64,000 nucleotides of DNA, from contig NZ_CCXM01000001.1 in the NCBI RefSeq assembly GCF_000825685.1, forward strand, positions 1,263,828 through 1,327,827, written 5' to 3'. Under the pieces are notes generated by a model. That model was not told the DNA's origin. It made no database searches and saw only the letters and a list, made by a program, of their open reading frames with translations. This DNA is from Rickettsia hoogstraalii (GTDB lineage Bacteria > Pseudomonadota > Alphaproteobacteria > Rickettsiales > Rickettsiaceae). Numbering within the stretch: the stretch's first letter is position 1; each line of letters starts with the position of its first letter. A program made the position numbers and the translations under genes. Below are positions 47,054-57,294 of the stretch, piece after piece.

Positions 47054-47792
47054 ATGAAACCTTATTTATATGCAGAAAAAATAGAGTGCAGAAAAAATAG
47101 AGTTCAAAGTTAAGGAAAGAACCACGCCTATAATTACGGAAACTACTCTAAATATTGCTAAAGAAGAGTTTGTTGTAATACTCGGGGCTAACGGTAGCGG
47201 TAAGTCTACTTTAGCTAAAATACTTGCCGGTTATTTAAAGCCGACTAGCGGGAAAGTATTTTTAGATCAAATCAGAATCGATAAAATACCTAAAGGTCAG
47301 AAAGCTCGTACGCTGGTTACATTAACGCAAAAGGCTGAAGAGAGGCTGTTTACCGAGCTAATGCTTGAGGAAAATATTATTCTGTGGGAAAGTAGATTCC
47401 CTAGTAATGAACGGTTAACTTCTAGCGAGGTGCTAGAGCTTACAGGTTCGCCTAAACGCTTTGGGTCTTTACTTTCACAGTCGCTCAGTAAATTTTCCGG
47501 CGGCGAAAAGCAGATTATACTGCTGGCACTTAGTATAGCTCATCCGCCTAAAATATTATTTCTAGATGAACATACTGCAAATTTAGACCCGAAAGCTTCG
47601 CATGCAGTGATGAAAAAAACAGCAGAAATTATAGAGAAACATAAGATAACTTCCGTTATGATCACGCATAATTTGGAAGATGCCGTAAATTACGGCAAAA
47701 GGATTATAGTCTTAGATAGTGGTAAGGTAGTACTAGACTACTTAAAACCACCGAATTTTTCTTTAAAAGAGTTGAAAGAGATGTTAAATTAG
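47054..47792 (+). pseudogene. ABC importer ATPase, broken by a 16-bp tandem duplication
   Basis: ATG at 47054 reads MKPYLYAEKIE and then runs into a stop because bases 47071-47086 are repeated at 47087-47102. Removing one copy restores EKIEFKVKERTTPIITETTL. The complete ATPase core follows: Walker A LGANGSGKST, signature LSKFSGGEKQ, Walker B ILFLDEHTANLD and the switch His in MITHN. The long open frame from 47361 lacks Walker A if started at its first Met. Third gene of the importer begun at 44923. Confidence 0.82.
47071..47102 (+). repeat. 16-bp tandem duplication causing a frameshift
   Basis: TGCAGAAAAAATAGAG occurs twice without a spacer. The first copy completes the normal coding sequence; the second adds 16 bases, shifting the frame by one. 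Confidence 0.95.
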
Positions 47793-47829
47793 AAGTGAAT
47801 ATCTGATGTATTGATCGAAAAACCTACTC

Positions 47830-48083
47830 GATGTCATTCCCGCGTGGCATTGTTGCGTGGATACTGAAGGTCGTCATTGCGAGGAGCGAAGCGACGCGGC
47901 AATCCAGGAAATAATTAAAAAAATTCTGTAAATCAGAATTTTTTACTGGATTGCTTCGTCAATTACTTCGTAATTTCCTCGCAATGACGGATAAACAGGT
48001 CCACGCAACAATGCCTTCCCGCGTAGGCGGGAATCCAGAAAAAAGTATAAATACAGCAAATTTTTGAAATTAAAAGCTCGATA
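47830..48083. repeat. Merged family A and C elements at the end of the ankyrin gene
   Basis: GTCATTCCCGCGTGGCATTG, TCGTCATTGCGAGGAGCGAA, the hairpin AAATTCTGTAAATCAGAATTT and TTCCTCGCAATGACGG lead into a partial family C element that breaks off at AAAAGCTCGAT (about 48083), where unique ankyrin sequence begins. Confidence 0.78.
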
Positions 48084-48448
48084 GCTTCTATATTTCCATC
48101 AAGTACTGAAGAATATAAAGGAGTAAAACCGTGATCGTTCTTTATTTCTAAGTCAATATTAGCAGCATTTTGAAGTAAAAATTCCATTTTATCTATAGAA
48201 TTAGATAATACGAGTTTATATAAAATCGTTTGTCCGTAATTATCCTGAATATTAGGACTAGCATTATATTCAAGTAATAATTTAGCTCTTTTTAAGTCTC
48301 CCAAAAATAATGCATGAAATAATGCTGTGTCTCCATACTCATTTTTGTGTTCGTCAATATTGACTTCACTTTTTAATAAAGCTTGAACTTCACTAAGATC
48401 GCCATAAGCTAGTTTTGTAAATAAATTGTTGTTATTATCATTTATCAT
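47963..48448 (-). CDS. Ankyrin-repeat protein with repeat-derived C-terminus
   Basis: The 161-residue protein has about four ankyrin-type units (EYGDTALFHALFLGDLKRAK, NYGQTILYKLVLSNSIDKME, DHGFTPLYSSVLDGNIEAIE), then stops being ankyrin-like at LLIS. The last 33 residues (YTFFWIPAYAGRHCCVD, then IRHCEE) are translated from dispersed palindromic repeats, so the original 3' end has been lost. Ankyrin proteins are frequent in Rickettsia and may contact host proteins; this one is probably a degraded copy. Confidence 0.7.
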   Translation of the reverse strand: MINDNNNNLFTKLAYGDLSEVQALLKSEVNIDEHKNEYGDTALFHALFLGDLKRAKLLLEYNASPNIQDNYGQTILYKLVLSNSIDKMEFLLQNAANIDLEIKNDHGFTPLYSSVLDGNIEAIELLISKICCIYTFFWIPAYAGRHCCVDLFIRHCEEITK

Positions 48449-48596
48449 GGTTTTTTCTCTTGTTAAAATTAGTTAAAATAATTATTTTCATATAATTTTT
48501 ATATCATTCTTAATTTTTTAAGAATGATATAAAAATAATGAAGTGATATTATACACAATATTTTTAATCTTTGCAAGTTAATAGTTAATTTTTTAA

Positions 48597-49115
48597 TTAC
48601 TTATTAGATTTTGGATAAAACCAAACTAGGAGTAAACAGATTAGAAGACCGATATTTAAGAGTAGATTATACTCTGTCATAGAAATACCGAAGATTTTGA
48701 TTGCGGGTTTCGTGCAGGAAGTGATTGGCTGAGAGTAGAACATTTGCTTGATATGTTGTATAGACAAGCCTTTCGGGATACGGATCATCGATGAGCAAAG
48801 AGCGCTTGGTTGTACTATCCCTCTTTCTACGAAGCTATGATATGTTGATAATATGCAAGAGCTAAGGATAGTTAGGAGAATGAATATTAAAGTATATTTG
48901 CTTAATTGTCTGATGATTAAAGCAGTTAAGCAAATTTTGATTAGCGTTAAATAGGGAAACCTTTCGTAAACGCATAAAGGGCAGGGTGTATAATGGAATA
49001 TATATTCAGCAATATAAGCGGTAGCAAGTGCTATTATAGAAATTGCAATTAGTCCTAAATGTAGAACTTTATAGCTATCTTTTCTGATGTAATTTATAAT
49101 AGTAGTAAATGGCAT
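48597..49115 (-). CDS. dsbB: Disulfide bond formation protein DsbB
   Basis: The start chosen is Met at 49115 (MPFTTIINYIRKDSYKV). Earlier in-frame Mets at 49151 and 49166 lie in or beside a dispersed repeat, and none has a clear ribosome site. The 172-residue membrane protein has four transmembrane helices, the periplasmic pair CPLC (YTPCPLCVYERFPY) and a second pair of Cys (SALCSSMI ... SCTKPA) in the second loop. It reoxidises the periplasmic thiol oxidase and passes electrons to quinone. Confidence 0.85.
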   Translation of the reverse strand: MPFTTIINYIRKDSYKVLHLGLIAISIIALATAYIAEYIFHYTPCPLCVYERFPYLTLIKICLTALIIRQLSKYTLIFILLTILSSCILSTYHSFVERGIVQPSALCSSMIRIPKGLSIQHIKQMFYSQPITSCTKPAIKIFGISMTEYNLLLNIGLLICLLLVWFYPKSNK

Positions 49116-49146
49116 GGTTTTTGAGGTTTTTGATTCTTTTTTAAAT

Positions 49147-49233
49147 GTCATTGCGAGGAGAGGCAAAGCCTCGACGCGGCAATCTCAGGAAGTTTGACGA
49201 GATTGCAGCAAAGCTTCGCTCCTCGCAATGACG
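49147..49233. repeat. Family A palindrome upstream of dsbB
   Basis: GTCATTGCGAGGAGAGGC and CGCTCCTCGCAATGAC are the arms, with GCGGCAATCTCAGG / ACGAGATTGCAGC inside. Confidence 0.82.
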
Positions 49234-49307
49234 TTAATTTGATATTTTACAAATAAATAAATTTAGTATATTGTCACTGATTATTAATTAAAGTGCAAGA
49301 AAAATAA

Positions 49308-50876
49308 ATGTCAGAAATTTGGGAAGATGCTATTAAGTCAAACGCTTGGCCTTTTGTCGAAGCTAAGAAGATATTAGACAGCTTAAACGGTAAAGCTCCT
49401 GAAAAAAATTATGTATTATTTGAAACGGGTTATGGTCCTTCAGGTTTACCTCATATCGGTACTTTTGGTGAGAATGCTCGTATGGTGATGGTGCAGAAAG
49501 CGTTTGAGCAATTGTCCGATATTCCTACTAAGCTAATTTGCTTTTCTGATGATATGGACGGACTTCGTAAAGTTCCTAGTAATATCCCAAATCCTGAAAT
49601 GGTAGCACAATATATGGATATGCCGCTTACTTCTATCCCTGATCCGTTCGGTGAATGTGAAAGTTATGGGCATTATATGAATGCAAAGCTTCGCTCATTT
49701 CTTGATAAATTCGGCTTTGAGTATAAATTTTATAGCAGTACTAACTGTTATAAGGCGGGTATGTTTGATGAAATGCTGATAAGAGTGCTAGAGAAATATG
49801 ACGAAATAATGGAGCTGATGCTACCGACTTTTAGAGAAGAGCGAAAGGCTACCTATTCACCTTTCATGCCTATATGCCCGAAAACAGGTAAGGTACTGCA
49901 AGTACCTATAGAGAAATGGGATGCTAAAGCAGGTACTGTTACGTATAAAGACGAGGACGGTAATTATGTAGAAGTACCGGTAACGGGAGGGCATTGTAAA
50001 TTACAGTGGAAGCCGGATTTTGGTATGCGTTGGGCTGCTCTTAAAGTCGATTATGAAATGTACGGCAAAGACCATCTAGCAAATGCTCGACTTTATTCAG
50101 AAATTTGCCGAATCCTAGGAGGCAAGCCGCCGGTGCAGCTATGTTATGAGCTATTTTTAGATGAAAACGGTGAGAAAATATCAAAATCAAAAGGTAATAG
50201 TATTAGCGTCGATGATTGGCTTAAATATGCTCCCGTTGAAAGTATAGCATTATTTATGTACCAAAATCCGACTAGAGCTAAGCGTTTGTTTTTTGATGTA
50301 ATACCTAAAAATGTTGATGAATATATTACTTTTAATCAGAAATATCATTTAGAAGAGGATAGGGCAAAGCGTTTTGCAAATCCAGTTTATCACATACATC
50401 ACGGGAATGTACCAAAAATTGAGACTTTTGGTATTACCTATGCGTTGCTTTTAAATCTTACTTCTGTGTGTAATCCTTCCGATAAATCGGTACTTTGGGG
50501 ATTTATTAGCAAATATGAGCCAAAAGCAACTCCAAAGACTAGTCCTTATCTTGACCACTTAGCAGAATTTGCTATAAGATATTATAATGACTTTATTAAA
50601 GCACATAAATCATATTTAGCTCCTTCTGAAAAGCATAAGGTTATTTTACAAGATATATTAGACATGTTATCTAGCATATCTGATCAAACAGAGGCGGAAA
50701 GTATTCAGAAAGCAATATATGATATAGGAATGAAAGCAGGATATGAAAATCTGCGTGATTACTTTAAAGATTTATATCAGATATTGCTAGGACAGAATGA
50801 AGGTCCAAGACTTGGGACTTTCATAAAGCTTTACGGGGTGCAGGAAATGAAGAAGCTGGTTGAAGGAAAGTTGTAG
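49308..50876 (+). CDS. lysS: Class I lysyl-tRNA synthetase
   Basis: This 522-residue enzyme has a Rossmann catalytic domain with the HIGH-like [14 protein letters not shown] and the KMSKS-like [11 protein letters not shown] loop. It is the archaeal-type class I LysRS found in alphaproteobacteria and spirochaetes, unrelated to the class II enzyme of most bacteria. It charges tRNA-Lys. No class II lysS is in the window. Confidence 0.96.
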   Translation: MSEIWEDAIKSNAWPFVEAKKILDSLNGKAPEKNYVLFETGYGPSGLPHIGTFGENARMVMVQKAFEQLSDIPTKLICFSDDMDGLRKVPSNIPNPEMVAQYMDMPLTSIPDPFGECESYGHYMNAKLRSFLDKFGFEYKFYSSTNCYKAGMFDEMLIRVLEKYDEIMELMLPTFREERKATYSPFMPICPKTGKVLQVPIEKWDAKAGTVTYKDEDGNYVEVPVTGGHCKLQWKPDFGMRWAALKVDYEMYGKDHLANARLYSEICRILGGKPPVQLCYELFLDENGEKISKSKGNSISVDDWLKYAPVESIALFMYQNPTRAKRLFFDVIPKNVDEYITFNQKYHLEEDRAKRFANPVYHIHHGNVPKIETFGITYALLLNLTSVCNPSDKSVLWGFISKYEPKATPKTSPYLDHLAEFAIRYYNDFIKAHKSYLAPSEKHKVILQDILDMLSSISDQTEAESIQKAIYDIGMKAGYENLRDYFKDLYQILLGQNEGPRLGTFIKLYGVQEMKKLVEGKL

Positions 50877-50894
50877 GGTAAAGGGCTTTAAAAT

Positions 50895-50978
50895 CGTCAT
50901 TGCGAGCGACTGCAAGGAGCGTGGCAATCTCAGGATATTTGACGAGATTGCCGTGTCGCTTCGCTCCTCGCAATGACG
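50895..50978. repeat. Family A palindrome after lysS
   Basis: CGTCATTGCGAGCGACTGC and GCTCCTCGCAATGACG enclose TGGCAATCTCAGGATAT / GACGAGATTGCCG. Confidence 0.83.
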
Positions 50979-51000
50979 TTAAAATAAAAACTATTAACAA

Positions 51001-51933
51001 ATGAATGAAATTTTTTGTAGTACGTTACCTATTTTTTTAATTACGCTTCTTGGTAGTATTATCAAAAATAAATGGTTAACTTCAGAAGAATTTTGGCGTG
51101 ATATTGAGAAATTATCGTATTTTGTACTATTTCCTGCCATGCTGTTTAATTACGTATCTACTGCCGACTTAAGCGTTGCATCGATAATTAAGTTAGTAGT
51201 GGCTCTTATTATTTCCACTATCCTTGTATCAATTGGTCTTATAATTTACCAAAAAAAATACAACATAGATAAAATCCAATTTACTTCCATTTTTCAAGGA
51301 TCAATTCGTTATAATAGCTACATTTTTTTTGGAGTAAGTAGCCCTCTGCTTGGTCCTAGTGGGCTTTCTATTGTCGCCGTTATTTCTTCTTATATGATTA
51401 TTTTTACCAATATTTTATCGGTAATGATTTTCGCTTATTATATCCCTAATAAATCCGTTACTAATACTATTAGAACTAGTTTTGTTTTAATGATGAAATT
51501 AATTGTGCGTAACCCGTTAATTATCGCAAGTTTAGTAGGGTTCGTTTTTAATTACTCAAATCTTGAATTACATTTAGGGCTTAAGAAAACACTAGATAGT
51601 CTTTCTAATGCTGCTTTAGCTATTGGTATGTTAAATGTTGGAGCAGGGCTTAATTTTACTATTAGGCGAGAGCTTTTACACAATGTAATGTTTACAAGCT
51701 TTATTAAATTAGTTGCATTTCCTCTAGTTAGCGTAATAGTATTATGGTTAATGTCAATTGAGGGGATAGATAGATCGGTAGGAATATTATATAGCTGTCT
51801 TCCATGTGCAAGTACGGCTTATATTCTATCTCGTCAGCTTGACGGTGATCCTGATTCTATGGCGTCGATTATAACATTTACTACTTTTTTCTCAGTGGTT
51901 ACTATATCAATTATTATGTATATAATGGGGTGA
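51001..51933 (+). CDS. AEC-family (auxin efflux carrier-like) transporter
   Basis: This 310-residue polytopic protein has about ten transmembrane helices in two halves, with the family motifs FPAMLFNYVS, NSYIFFGV and CLPCASTAYILSRQLDGD. AEC proteins in bacteria often move malate or other dicarboxylates. The next gene is malic enzyme, which supports malate as substrate by context only. A repeat element fills the 134-base gap between them. Confidence 0.85.
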   Translation: MNEIFCSTLPIFLITLLGSIIKNKWLTSEEFWRDIEKLSYFVLFPAMLFNYVSTADLSVASIIKLVVALIISTILVSIGLIIYQKKYNIDKIQFTSIFQGSIRYNSYIFFGVSSPLLGPSGLSIVAVISSYMIIFTNILSVMIFAYYIPNKSVTNTIRTSFVLMMKLIVRNPLIIASLVGFVFNYSNLELHLGLKKTLDSLSNAALAIGMLNVGAGLNFTIRRELLHNVMFTSFIKLVAFPLVSVIVLWLMSIEGIDRSVGILYSCLPCASTAYILSRQLDGDPDSMASIITFTTFFSVVTISIIMYIMG

Positions 51934-51941
51934 ATTTACCA

Positions 51942-52033
51942 CGTCATTGCGAGGAGCGAAGCGACGTGGCAATCTCGTTAAACCTCCTGAGATTGCTTCG
52001 TCGAATTACTACGTAATTCTTCTCGCAATGACG
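51942..52033. repeat. Family A palindrome before maeB
   Basis: CGTCATTGCGAGGAGCGAAG and CTTCTCGCAATGACG are the arms. It ends 34 bases before the maeB ATG. Confidence 0.83.
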
Positions 52034-52067
52034 AAAAACCAAAACAAACAAAACAGGAATTTCTAAA

Positions 52068-54371
52068 ATGGATGAAATGAATAAAATAAATTATGCTGAA
52101 GCCCTTGAATATCATGAAAAAGATAAACCGGGTAAAATCACTATTTCTGCAACAAAGTCTTTAGTTACTCAGCAAGATTTATCGCTTGCGTATTCACCGG
52201 GTGTAGCTGCTCCTTGCCTTGAAATTGCTAAAAATTTAGAGGATGTATATAAATATACCGCCCGCGGTAATTTAGTTGCCGTAATCTCTAACGGTACTGC
52301 CGTACTTGGGCTTGGTAATTTAGGAGCGGCTGCTTCAAAACCGGTAATGGAAGGAAAAGCCGTACTATTCAAAAAATTTGCCGATATTGATGCAATTGAC
52401 TTGGAAGTGAATACGGAAGACCCTGAAGAATTTATTAATGCCGTGAAATATCTCAGTTATAGTTTTGGGGGTATTAATCTTGAAGATATTAAAGCTCCTG
52501 AATGTTTTATTATAGAAGAAAAATTAAAATCTTTAATGGATATACCGGTCTTTCATGACGATCAGCATGGAACGGCGATTATTACCGCCGCAGGGCTAAT
52601 AAATGCAGCATATCTTACTAACCGCAAGCTTGAAGATTTAAAAATCGTAGTTAACGGAGCAGGGGCTGCAGCCATTGCTTGTATTGATTTATTAATTGCT
52701 CTTGGAGTCGGTAAATCAAAGATTATTTTATGTGATACTAAAGGCGTTGTTTACAAAGGACGCCTAGAAGGTATGAATAAATGGAAAGAGCTATATGCAA
52801 GCGATACTAAGGTTAGAACCTTAGCAGAAAGCTTAAATAATGCAGATGTATTTATAGGGTTATCGGTAAAAGGGGCGGTAACTAAAGAGATGGTGAAAGG
52901 GATGGCAAATAATCCGATTATTTTTGCTATGGCTAACCCTGATCCGGAAATTACTCCTGAAGATATAAAGCTTGTGCGGGATGATGCAATTATAGCAACA
53001 GGGCGATCTGATTATAATAATCAGATTAATAATGTTATGGGATTTCCTTATATTTTTAGAGGAGCATTAGACGTAAGAGCAAGGACCATTAATACAGAAA
53101 TGAAAATAGCAGCAGCAAAAGCTATTGCAGATTTAGCCCGTAGACCTGTACCGGAAGAGGTGTATAAAGCTTACTCAGGGCGTAAGATGGTTTTCGGTAA
53201 GGAATACATCATTCCCGTACCGTTTGATCCTCGTTTAATTACCGTAGTAGCAGCGGCGATTGCCGTTGCTGCAATAGAAAGCGGCGTTGCTAGGGTTAAA
53301 GATTTTAGTATAGGTAAATATAGGAAAGAATTGGGGAGTAGATTAAACCCTACTGCTAACTATATGAATTTCTTAGCTGAAAAAATTCATAATGCACCGC
53401 TTAAGCGGATTGTTTTTGCTGAAGGTGAAGAAGAAGAAGTAATTTCTGCCGCCCTTATGATGCGAGACGAGAAATACGGTCATCCGATTATAATCGGTCG
53501 TGTTGAGCGAATTGAGGCTACGTTAAAAAAGATAGGTCAAGATATTAGCTTAGACGGAATTCAAATAATGAATGCAGCTTTAACTGATAGTTTAGAGAAA
53601 TATATTGATTATTTATATAAAAGACTTCAGAGAAAAGGCTATTTATATCGTGATTGTGCTAAACTTGTTAAAACAGATAAGAATATTTTTGCTGCTTGTA
53701 TGGTAGCTTGCGGTGACGGTGATGCTCTTTTAACCGGTGTTACTAAAAGCTATATCGATAGTTTAGAAGATATCATGAAAGTAATTTCGCCAAAACCTAA
53801 TCGTAGAATCCTTGGCTATTCAATTATGATTGCTAAAGACAATAATATTATTATTTCTGATAATTGTATTGCTGAATATCCAAACAGCTTAGAGCTTGCT
53901 CAAATAGCAACACAAACGGCAGAAATTGCTAAAAATATGGGGATTACCCCAAGAGTTGCTCTTCTTTCTTTTTCCAGCTTCGGTAATGCTTTTAAGGAAA
54001 AAACAGCTCGTATTCGTGAAGCAGTAAATATACTAGATAATTTTAGTAAAGACAAAGAAGAGCTAAGCGGCATGAAAGTAGATTTTGAATATGATGGAGA
54101 GATGTCGGTTAAGGTAGCTTTAGACGGTGATTTATGTAAATTATATAAATTTTGTAGATTATCAGGATCTGCAAATGTATTAATTATGCCTGGTTTAAAT
54201 TCAGCGGCTATTTCTACTGAATTATTACAAGAATTTTCATCTAATAGCTTCATAGGTCCTATAACAAACGGTTTTGAAAAACCCGTTCAAATACTTCAAG
54301 CTACAGCAACAGCTAATGAAATACTAAAAATAGCAACTTTTGCTTGCGTTGAGGCTATAAAAGAGGTTTAA
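52068..54371 (+). CDS. maeB: NADP-dependent malic enzyme with C-terminal phosphotransacetylase-like domain
   Basis: This 767-residue hybrid protein has an N-terminal malic enzyme domain (residues about 1-430): [29 protein letters not shown] and the cofactor loop [15 protein letters not shown]-terminal PTA-like domain (about 440-765: [32 protein letters not shown]) is usually regulatory rather than catalytic. It converts malate to pyruvate. The adjacent AEC transporter may feed it. A short decayed copy of its 3' end lies at 54519-54587. Confidence 0.95.
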   Translation: MDEMNKINYAEALEYHEKDKPGKITISATKSLVTQQDLSLAYSPGVAAPCLEIAKNLEDVYKYTARGNLVAVISNGTAVLGLGNLGAAASKPVMEGKAVLFKKFADIDAIDLEVNTEDPEEFINAVKYLSYSFGGINLEDIKAPECFIIEEKLKSLMDIPVFHDDQHGTAIITAAGLINAAYLTNRKLEDLKIVVNGAGAAAIACIDLLIALGVGKSKIILCDTKGVVYKGRLEGMNKWKELYASDTKVRTLAESLNNADVFIGLSVKGAVTKEMVKGMANNPIIFAMANPDPEITPEDIKLVRDDAIIATGRSDYNNQINNVMGFPYIFRGALDVRARTINTEMKIAAAKAIADLARRPVPEEVYKAYSGRKMVFGKEYIIPVPFDPRLITVVAAAIAVAAIESGVARVKDFSIGKYRKELGSRLNPTANYMNFLAEKIHNAPLKRIVFAEGEEEEVISAALMMRDEKYGHPIIIGRVERIEATLKKIGQDISLDGIQIMNAALTDSLEKYIDYLYKRLQRKGYLYRDCAKLVKTDKNIFAACMVACGDGDALLTGVTKSYIDSLEDIMKVISPKPNRRILGYSIMIAKDNNIIISDNCIAEYPNSLELAQIATQTAEIAKNMGITPRVALLSFSSFGNAFKEKTARIREAVNILDNFSKDKEELSGMKVDFEYDGEMSVKVALDGDLCKLYKFCRLSGSANVLIMPGLNSAAISTELLQEFSSNSFIGPITNGFEKPVQILQATATANEILKIATFACVEAIKEV

Positions 54372-54486
54372 GAGGCTATCTATAAATAAATTTTAACCGA
54401 TAATTTAATTTTTTTTGCTGCGAATTATAAGATTTTTTTGAAATATGAATAACTATTCTTGCAAAAATCTTATCTAATTAGCCTCT
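54371..54486. repeat. AT-rich palindromic element, family D, second copy
   Basis: AGAGGCTATCTATAAATAAA leads in; the outer end AGAGGC pairs with GCCTCT. The inner parts are TATAAGATTTTTTTG and GCAAAAATCTTAT. It begins on the last base of the maeB stop codon and shares blocks with 44543-44702. The hairpin may end maeB transcripts. Confidence 0.65.
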
Positions 54487-54518
54487 AAAATTATATTGTT
54501 TGTTAATATCAATTTCTG

Positions 54519-54587
54519 AATAAAATCTTACAAGCCACAGTAACAGATAGTAAAATATTAAAAATTGCGGCTTTTACATTTAATTAA
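54519..54587 (+). pseudogene. Decayed copy of the last codons of maeB
   Basis: In one frame this reads KILQATVTDSKILKIAAFTF and then stops. The true maeB end reads [20 protein letters not shown], so 13 of 19 aligned residues from the ILQAT onwards match or nearly match. The two are separated by the family D palindrome. It looks like a partial duplication or a displaced old 3' end. Confidence 0.55.
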
Positions 54588-54602
54588 TTTGTGAGGGATA
54601 AA

Positions 54603-56564
54603 ATGGACTCATTAGTAAAAAACGAAGTAATTAAACTTTTTAATGATAAGCCAAAAAGCGGAATTGTAAGAATTAAAAAATGGTGTGCTGATAATAATAA
54701 AGATTTTGCAGAAGAAACTGCTAAATTTTTTTATGAGGAAAAAAGTAATCTAAATTTAGAGTTTGTAGGAGATTATCTTGGAACAGCTGGAGGCGATAAT
54801 AAAAAAGTATTAGAGAGTTTTACTAAGCAATTTGATTTTAAAGAAAAAGATTATTTAGAAAGTTTACGTGGGTTTTTACAATCATTTAAATTACCGGGCG
54901 AAGCTCAAAAAATAGATAGGTTAGTCGAAAGTTTTGGGACAAACTATTATGAACAAAATTTAAACGGTGAAATAAAAAGTAAGGATGCCGCATATATACT
55001 AGCTTACCAAACAATTATGCTTAATACCGACTTGCATAATCCTAGTATTGCCGAACCAAAAAAAATGACTTTTGAGCAATTAAAGAATAATTTAAAGGGT
55101 ACTAATGAAAGTCAAAATTTTAATGATAATTTTTTGAAAAAGATATATGACGGAATAAAAGCCAAACCTTTCGTACTAAATTTTGTAGATAGTAGTCCTG
55201 GTTATGAGATAGATAATATAAGTTCGCAAAATGATCAAACTTTTAAAAAATTAAGTAAATTCTTAGAAGAAAAAAGAAATATTCAAGACATCTTTCCTAA
55301 ATTACAAAATAATAATTTAACGGCAGAATTTAAAAATCCTAAAACATTGCTTAATAAGTTTACCGGTTATGAAGGGAGTGTAATAGTTAAAGATGAGAAA
55401 GGCGGTAAAGCAGAAATTCAAGTCTATAAACCAAGTGTATTTTCAAGATGGTTTTCAGGAGAAAAGTCTAAAATCATAATTCAGCCTTTAAGTGAAGAAG
55501 GAAAGCAGCCTTCAGAACAATCATTAAAATTAGCAGCACAAATTACCGCAAGCTTTGAAACTAAAGTAACATCTATTAAAGCAACTTATGATTATTTAAA
55601 GGAAGATTTAAAGAGTCGGTATGAGAACATTAGAAATCCTAAAAAAGAATTAGAAAGAGCTAGTTCTATTGCAGAACTACATAAAAATATTAAAGAAATT
55701 ACAGAAATTGTACAGCAAACAAATCAACAAATACCTGAAAAACCTTTGGCTTCTAAAGAGAGTTTTGAAGATCTCACACAAGCAGAGATAGGAATAAAGC
55801 CGGTAGAAATACTAATAAAGAGTTCATCTCAACCAGTAGAAAAGCCAAAATTTAATTCTTTTATAGAAGAGTTAGCATGGAAGAATGCACAAAGAAAGCA
55901 AAGTGTTGATACTCCAATAAGTCAAAATAAAGAACCTAAAATCCAAACAGATAATCATGCAAAAATTTTAGAAGAATTAAAGCAAAAACAGAAAGAATTA
56001 GAAGATAAGAAAAAGGGGCTTGAAGAAAAAAAAGCTAATTCTAATATTACTAGAGAAGAAAGATGGAAAATTGTTGCAGAATTGGAATCTATTAATAATC
56101 AATTTAAAGCTATAGAAAAAGAATATAATACTATTAATAGTGCTTCAGATAGAGAAAAAAAGTTTGATAATAAAAATAATCCCTCATCGCCTACGAAAGG
56201 AGAACCGACAGCTGCAGATTTACAGCAACAAGGAGCATTAGCAGCTATAAAACGTATGAAAGAAGAGAAGATAAAGCAGCAGCAAGCAGAAGCTACTAAT
56301 CAACCTTCAAAAAATACTTCAACTATGCCTAGTGGTACTATACCGGTGCCGCCTCCAATGCCTGGGAGTGGTCTTTCTGTCCCACCACCACCTCCGCCAC
56401 CGCCACCACCTCCTCCGTCAATTCCAAATATTGTAAAAAAAGAGGCGAAAGATATTGGTAAACAAATACCTCAGGAAGGAGATAAGCATAAAGAAGGACT
56501 GGCAAAAGCTATGGAAGCACAAAGAAAAAAAATAGAAAAGCAAAACTCAGGAAGAGGAATGTAA
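54603..56564 (+). CDS. ralF: RalF-type Sec7-domain Arf guanine nucleotide exchange factor (effector)
   Basis: The ATG at 54603 is preferred over the GTG at 54591, because GAGGG lies 5 bases upstream. The 653-residue protein has an N-terminal Sec7 domain (residues about 1-190) with the glutamic finger in FKLPGEAQKIDR (Glu 100) and the helix AYILAYQTIMLNTDLHNP. A Sec7-capping domain follows (about 200-350). The rest is charged coiled coil with a 12-proline run at about 594-605. RalF is a secreted effector in Legionella and Rickettsia that activates host Arf6/Arf1; the C-terminal extension is the Rickettsia form. It appears intact. Confidence 0.93.
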   Translation: MDSLVKNEVIKLFNDKPKSGIVRIKKWCADNNKDFAEETAKFFYEEKSNLNLEFVGDYLGTAGGDNKKVLESFTKQFDFKEKDYLESLRGFLQSFKLPGEAQKIDRLVESFGTNYYEQNLNGEIKSKDAAYILAYQTIMLNTDLHNPSIAEPKKMTFEQLKNNLKGTNESQNFNDNFLKKIYDGIKAKPFVLNFVDSSPGYEIDNISSQNDQTFKKLSKFLEEKRNIQDIFPKLQNNNLTAEFKNPKTLLNKFTGYEGSVIVKDEKGGKAEIQVYKPSVFSRWFSGEKSKIIIQPLSEEGKQPSEQSLKLAAQITASFETKVTSIKATYDYLKEDLKSRYENIRNPKKELERASSIAELHKNIKEITEIVQQTNQQIPEKPLASKESFEDLTQAEIGIKPVEILIKSSSQPVEKPKFNSFIEELAWKNAQRKQSVDTPISQNKEPKIQTDNHAKILEELKQKQKELEDKKKGLEEKKANSNITREERWKIVAELESINNQFKAIEKEYNTINSASDREKKFDNKNNPSSPTKGEPTAADLQQQGALAAIKRMKEEKIKQQQAEATNQPSKNTSTMPSGTIPVPPPMPGSGLSVPPPPPPPPPPPPSIPNIVKKEAKDIGKQIPQEGDKHKEGLAKAMEAQRKKIEKQNSGRGM

Positions 56565-56606
56565 TTATTATAGTATCATAATGGAAATTTAATCTAAAAT
56601 AAGCTA

Positions 56607-56992
56607 TTAACGAATTAGAATGATTTTACAATTTAATTGCAGTTTAGCCCAGATTTTATCTGCAGTATATATAGGATATCCTGTAATTAATCCTAGACTA
56701 ATACAAGCTCTATCGCCAAGAGATAAACCAAATTGTTCTGTTTCTTTCTTTAAGTGTCCAATTCTATAGCTTGATCAAAATCTAAGGCTACAATTTTGTT
56801 TATTGAAGCTGAGATCATTTCTTTACTTTGAATAAAAGATATATTCAATTTTTTATCTAGTTCAGCCACTACTTCTGCTATATTTACTGTAGACATAATA
56901 GATAACGGTAATAATTCTTCGACCTTGTCACTACCGGTTTCTGAGTTAAATAATGCAAGTAAAGCAGATGAATCTAAAATATATTTATTCAT
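56607..56992 (-). pseudogene. vapC: VapC-type PIN-domain toxin, one-base frameshift
   Basis: The gene starts MNKYILDSSALLALFNSETG with the first PIN Asp and Glu, and reads to AIELDT, stopping near 56750. One missing base near 56755 explains this: in the next frame the protein continues HLKKETEQFGLSLGDRACIS then GYPIYTADKIWAKL and ends at TAA 56609-56607. This restores the later PIN acidic residues. The toxin is probably inactive; the truncated 80-residue form lacks half the active site. Confidence 0.82.
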
Positions 56993-56994
56993 TA

Positions 56995-57147
56995 TTAAAT
57001 TTTATTTTTTAGAGGAATCAATGTTAATTCTTTACCAAGTATTAGCATTAACTGATCTCCTGAAGAAAGATGTAATTGATCACGAATTTTTGCAGGAATA
57101 TTTATTCTGCCATTTTCAGATATAGTAACTTTATATTCTAAGTGCAT
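56995..57147 (-). CDS. vapB: Short AbrB-type antitoxin of the vapC pair
   Basis: The 50-residue protein starts MHLEYKVTISENGRINIP, then AKIRDQLHLSSGDQLML, the SpoVT/AbrB swapped-hairpin motif. It ends 2 bases before the ATG of the broken vapC, on the same strand, so the two form a type II toxin-antitoxin operon. It lacks much of the C-terminal toxin-binding tail seen in longer VapB proteins. Confidence 0.75.
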   Translation of the reverse strand: MHLEYKVTISENGRINIPAKIRDQLHLSSGDQLMLILGKELTLIPLKNKI

Positions 57148-57294
57148 ATTTTTAAAATGGTTAAAAATTGAATATATACCAAATATAAAATATTATAGTT
57201 AAAACTACAATAGTAAAATATATTAAATTAATTTTCTTTCACACAGCCTAAAGAGTTTGTATCATATGATGTTGTCACCAAAAGAAAATATTAT

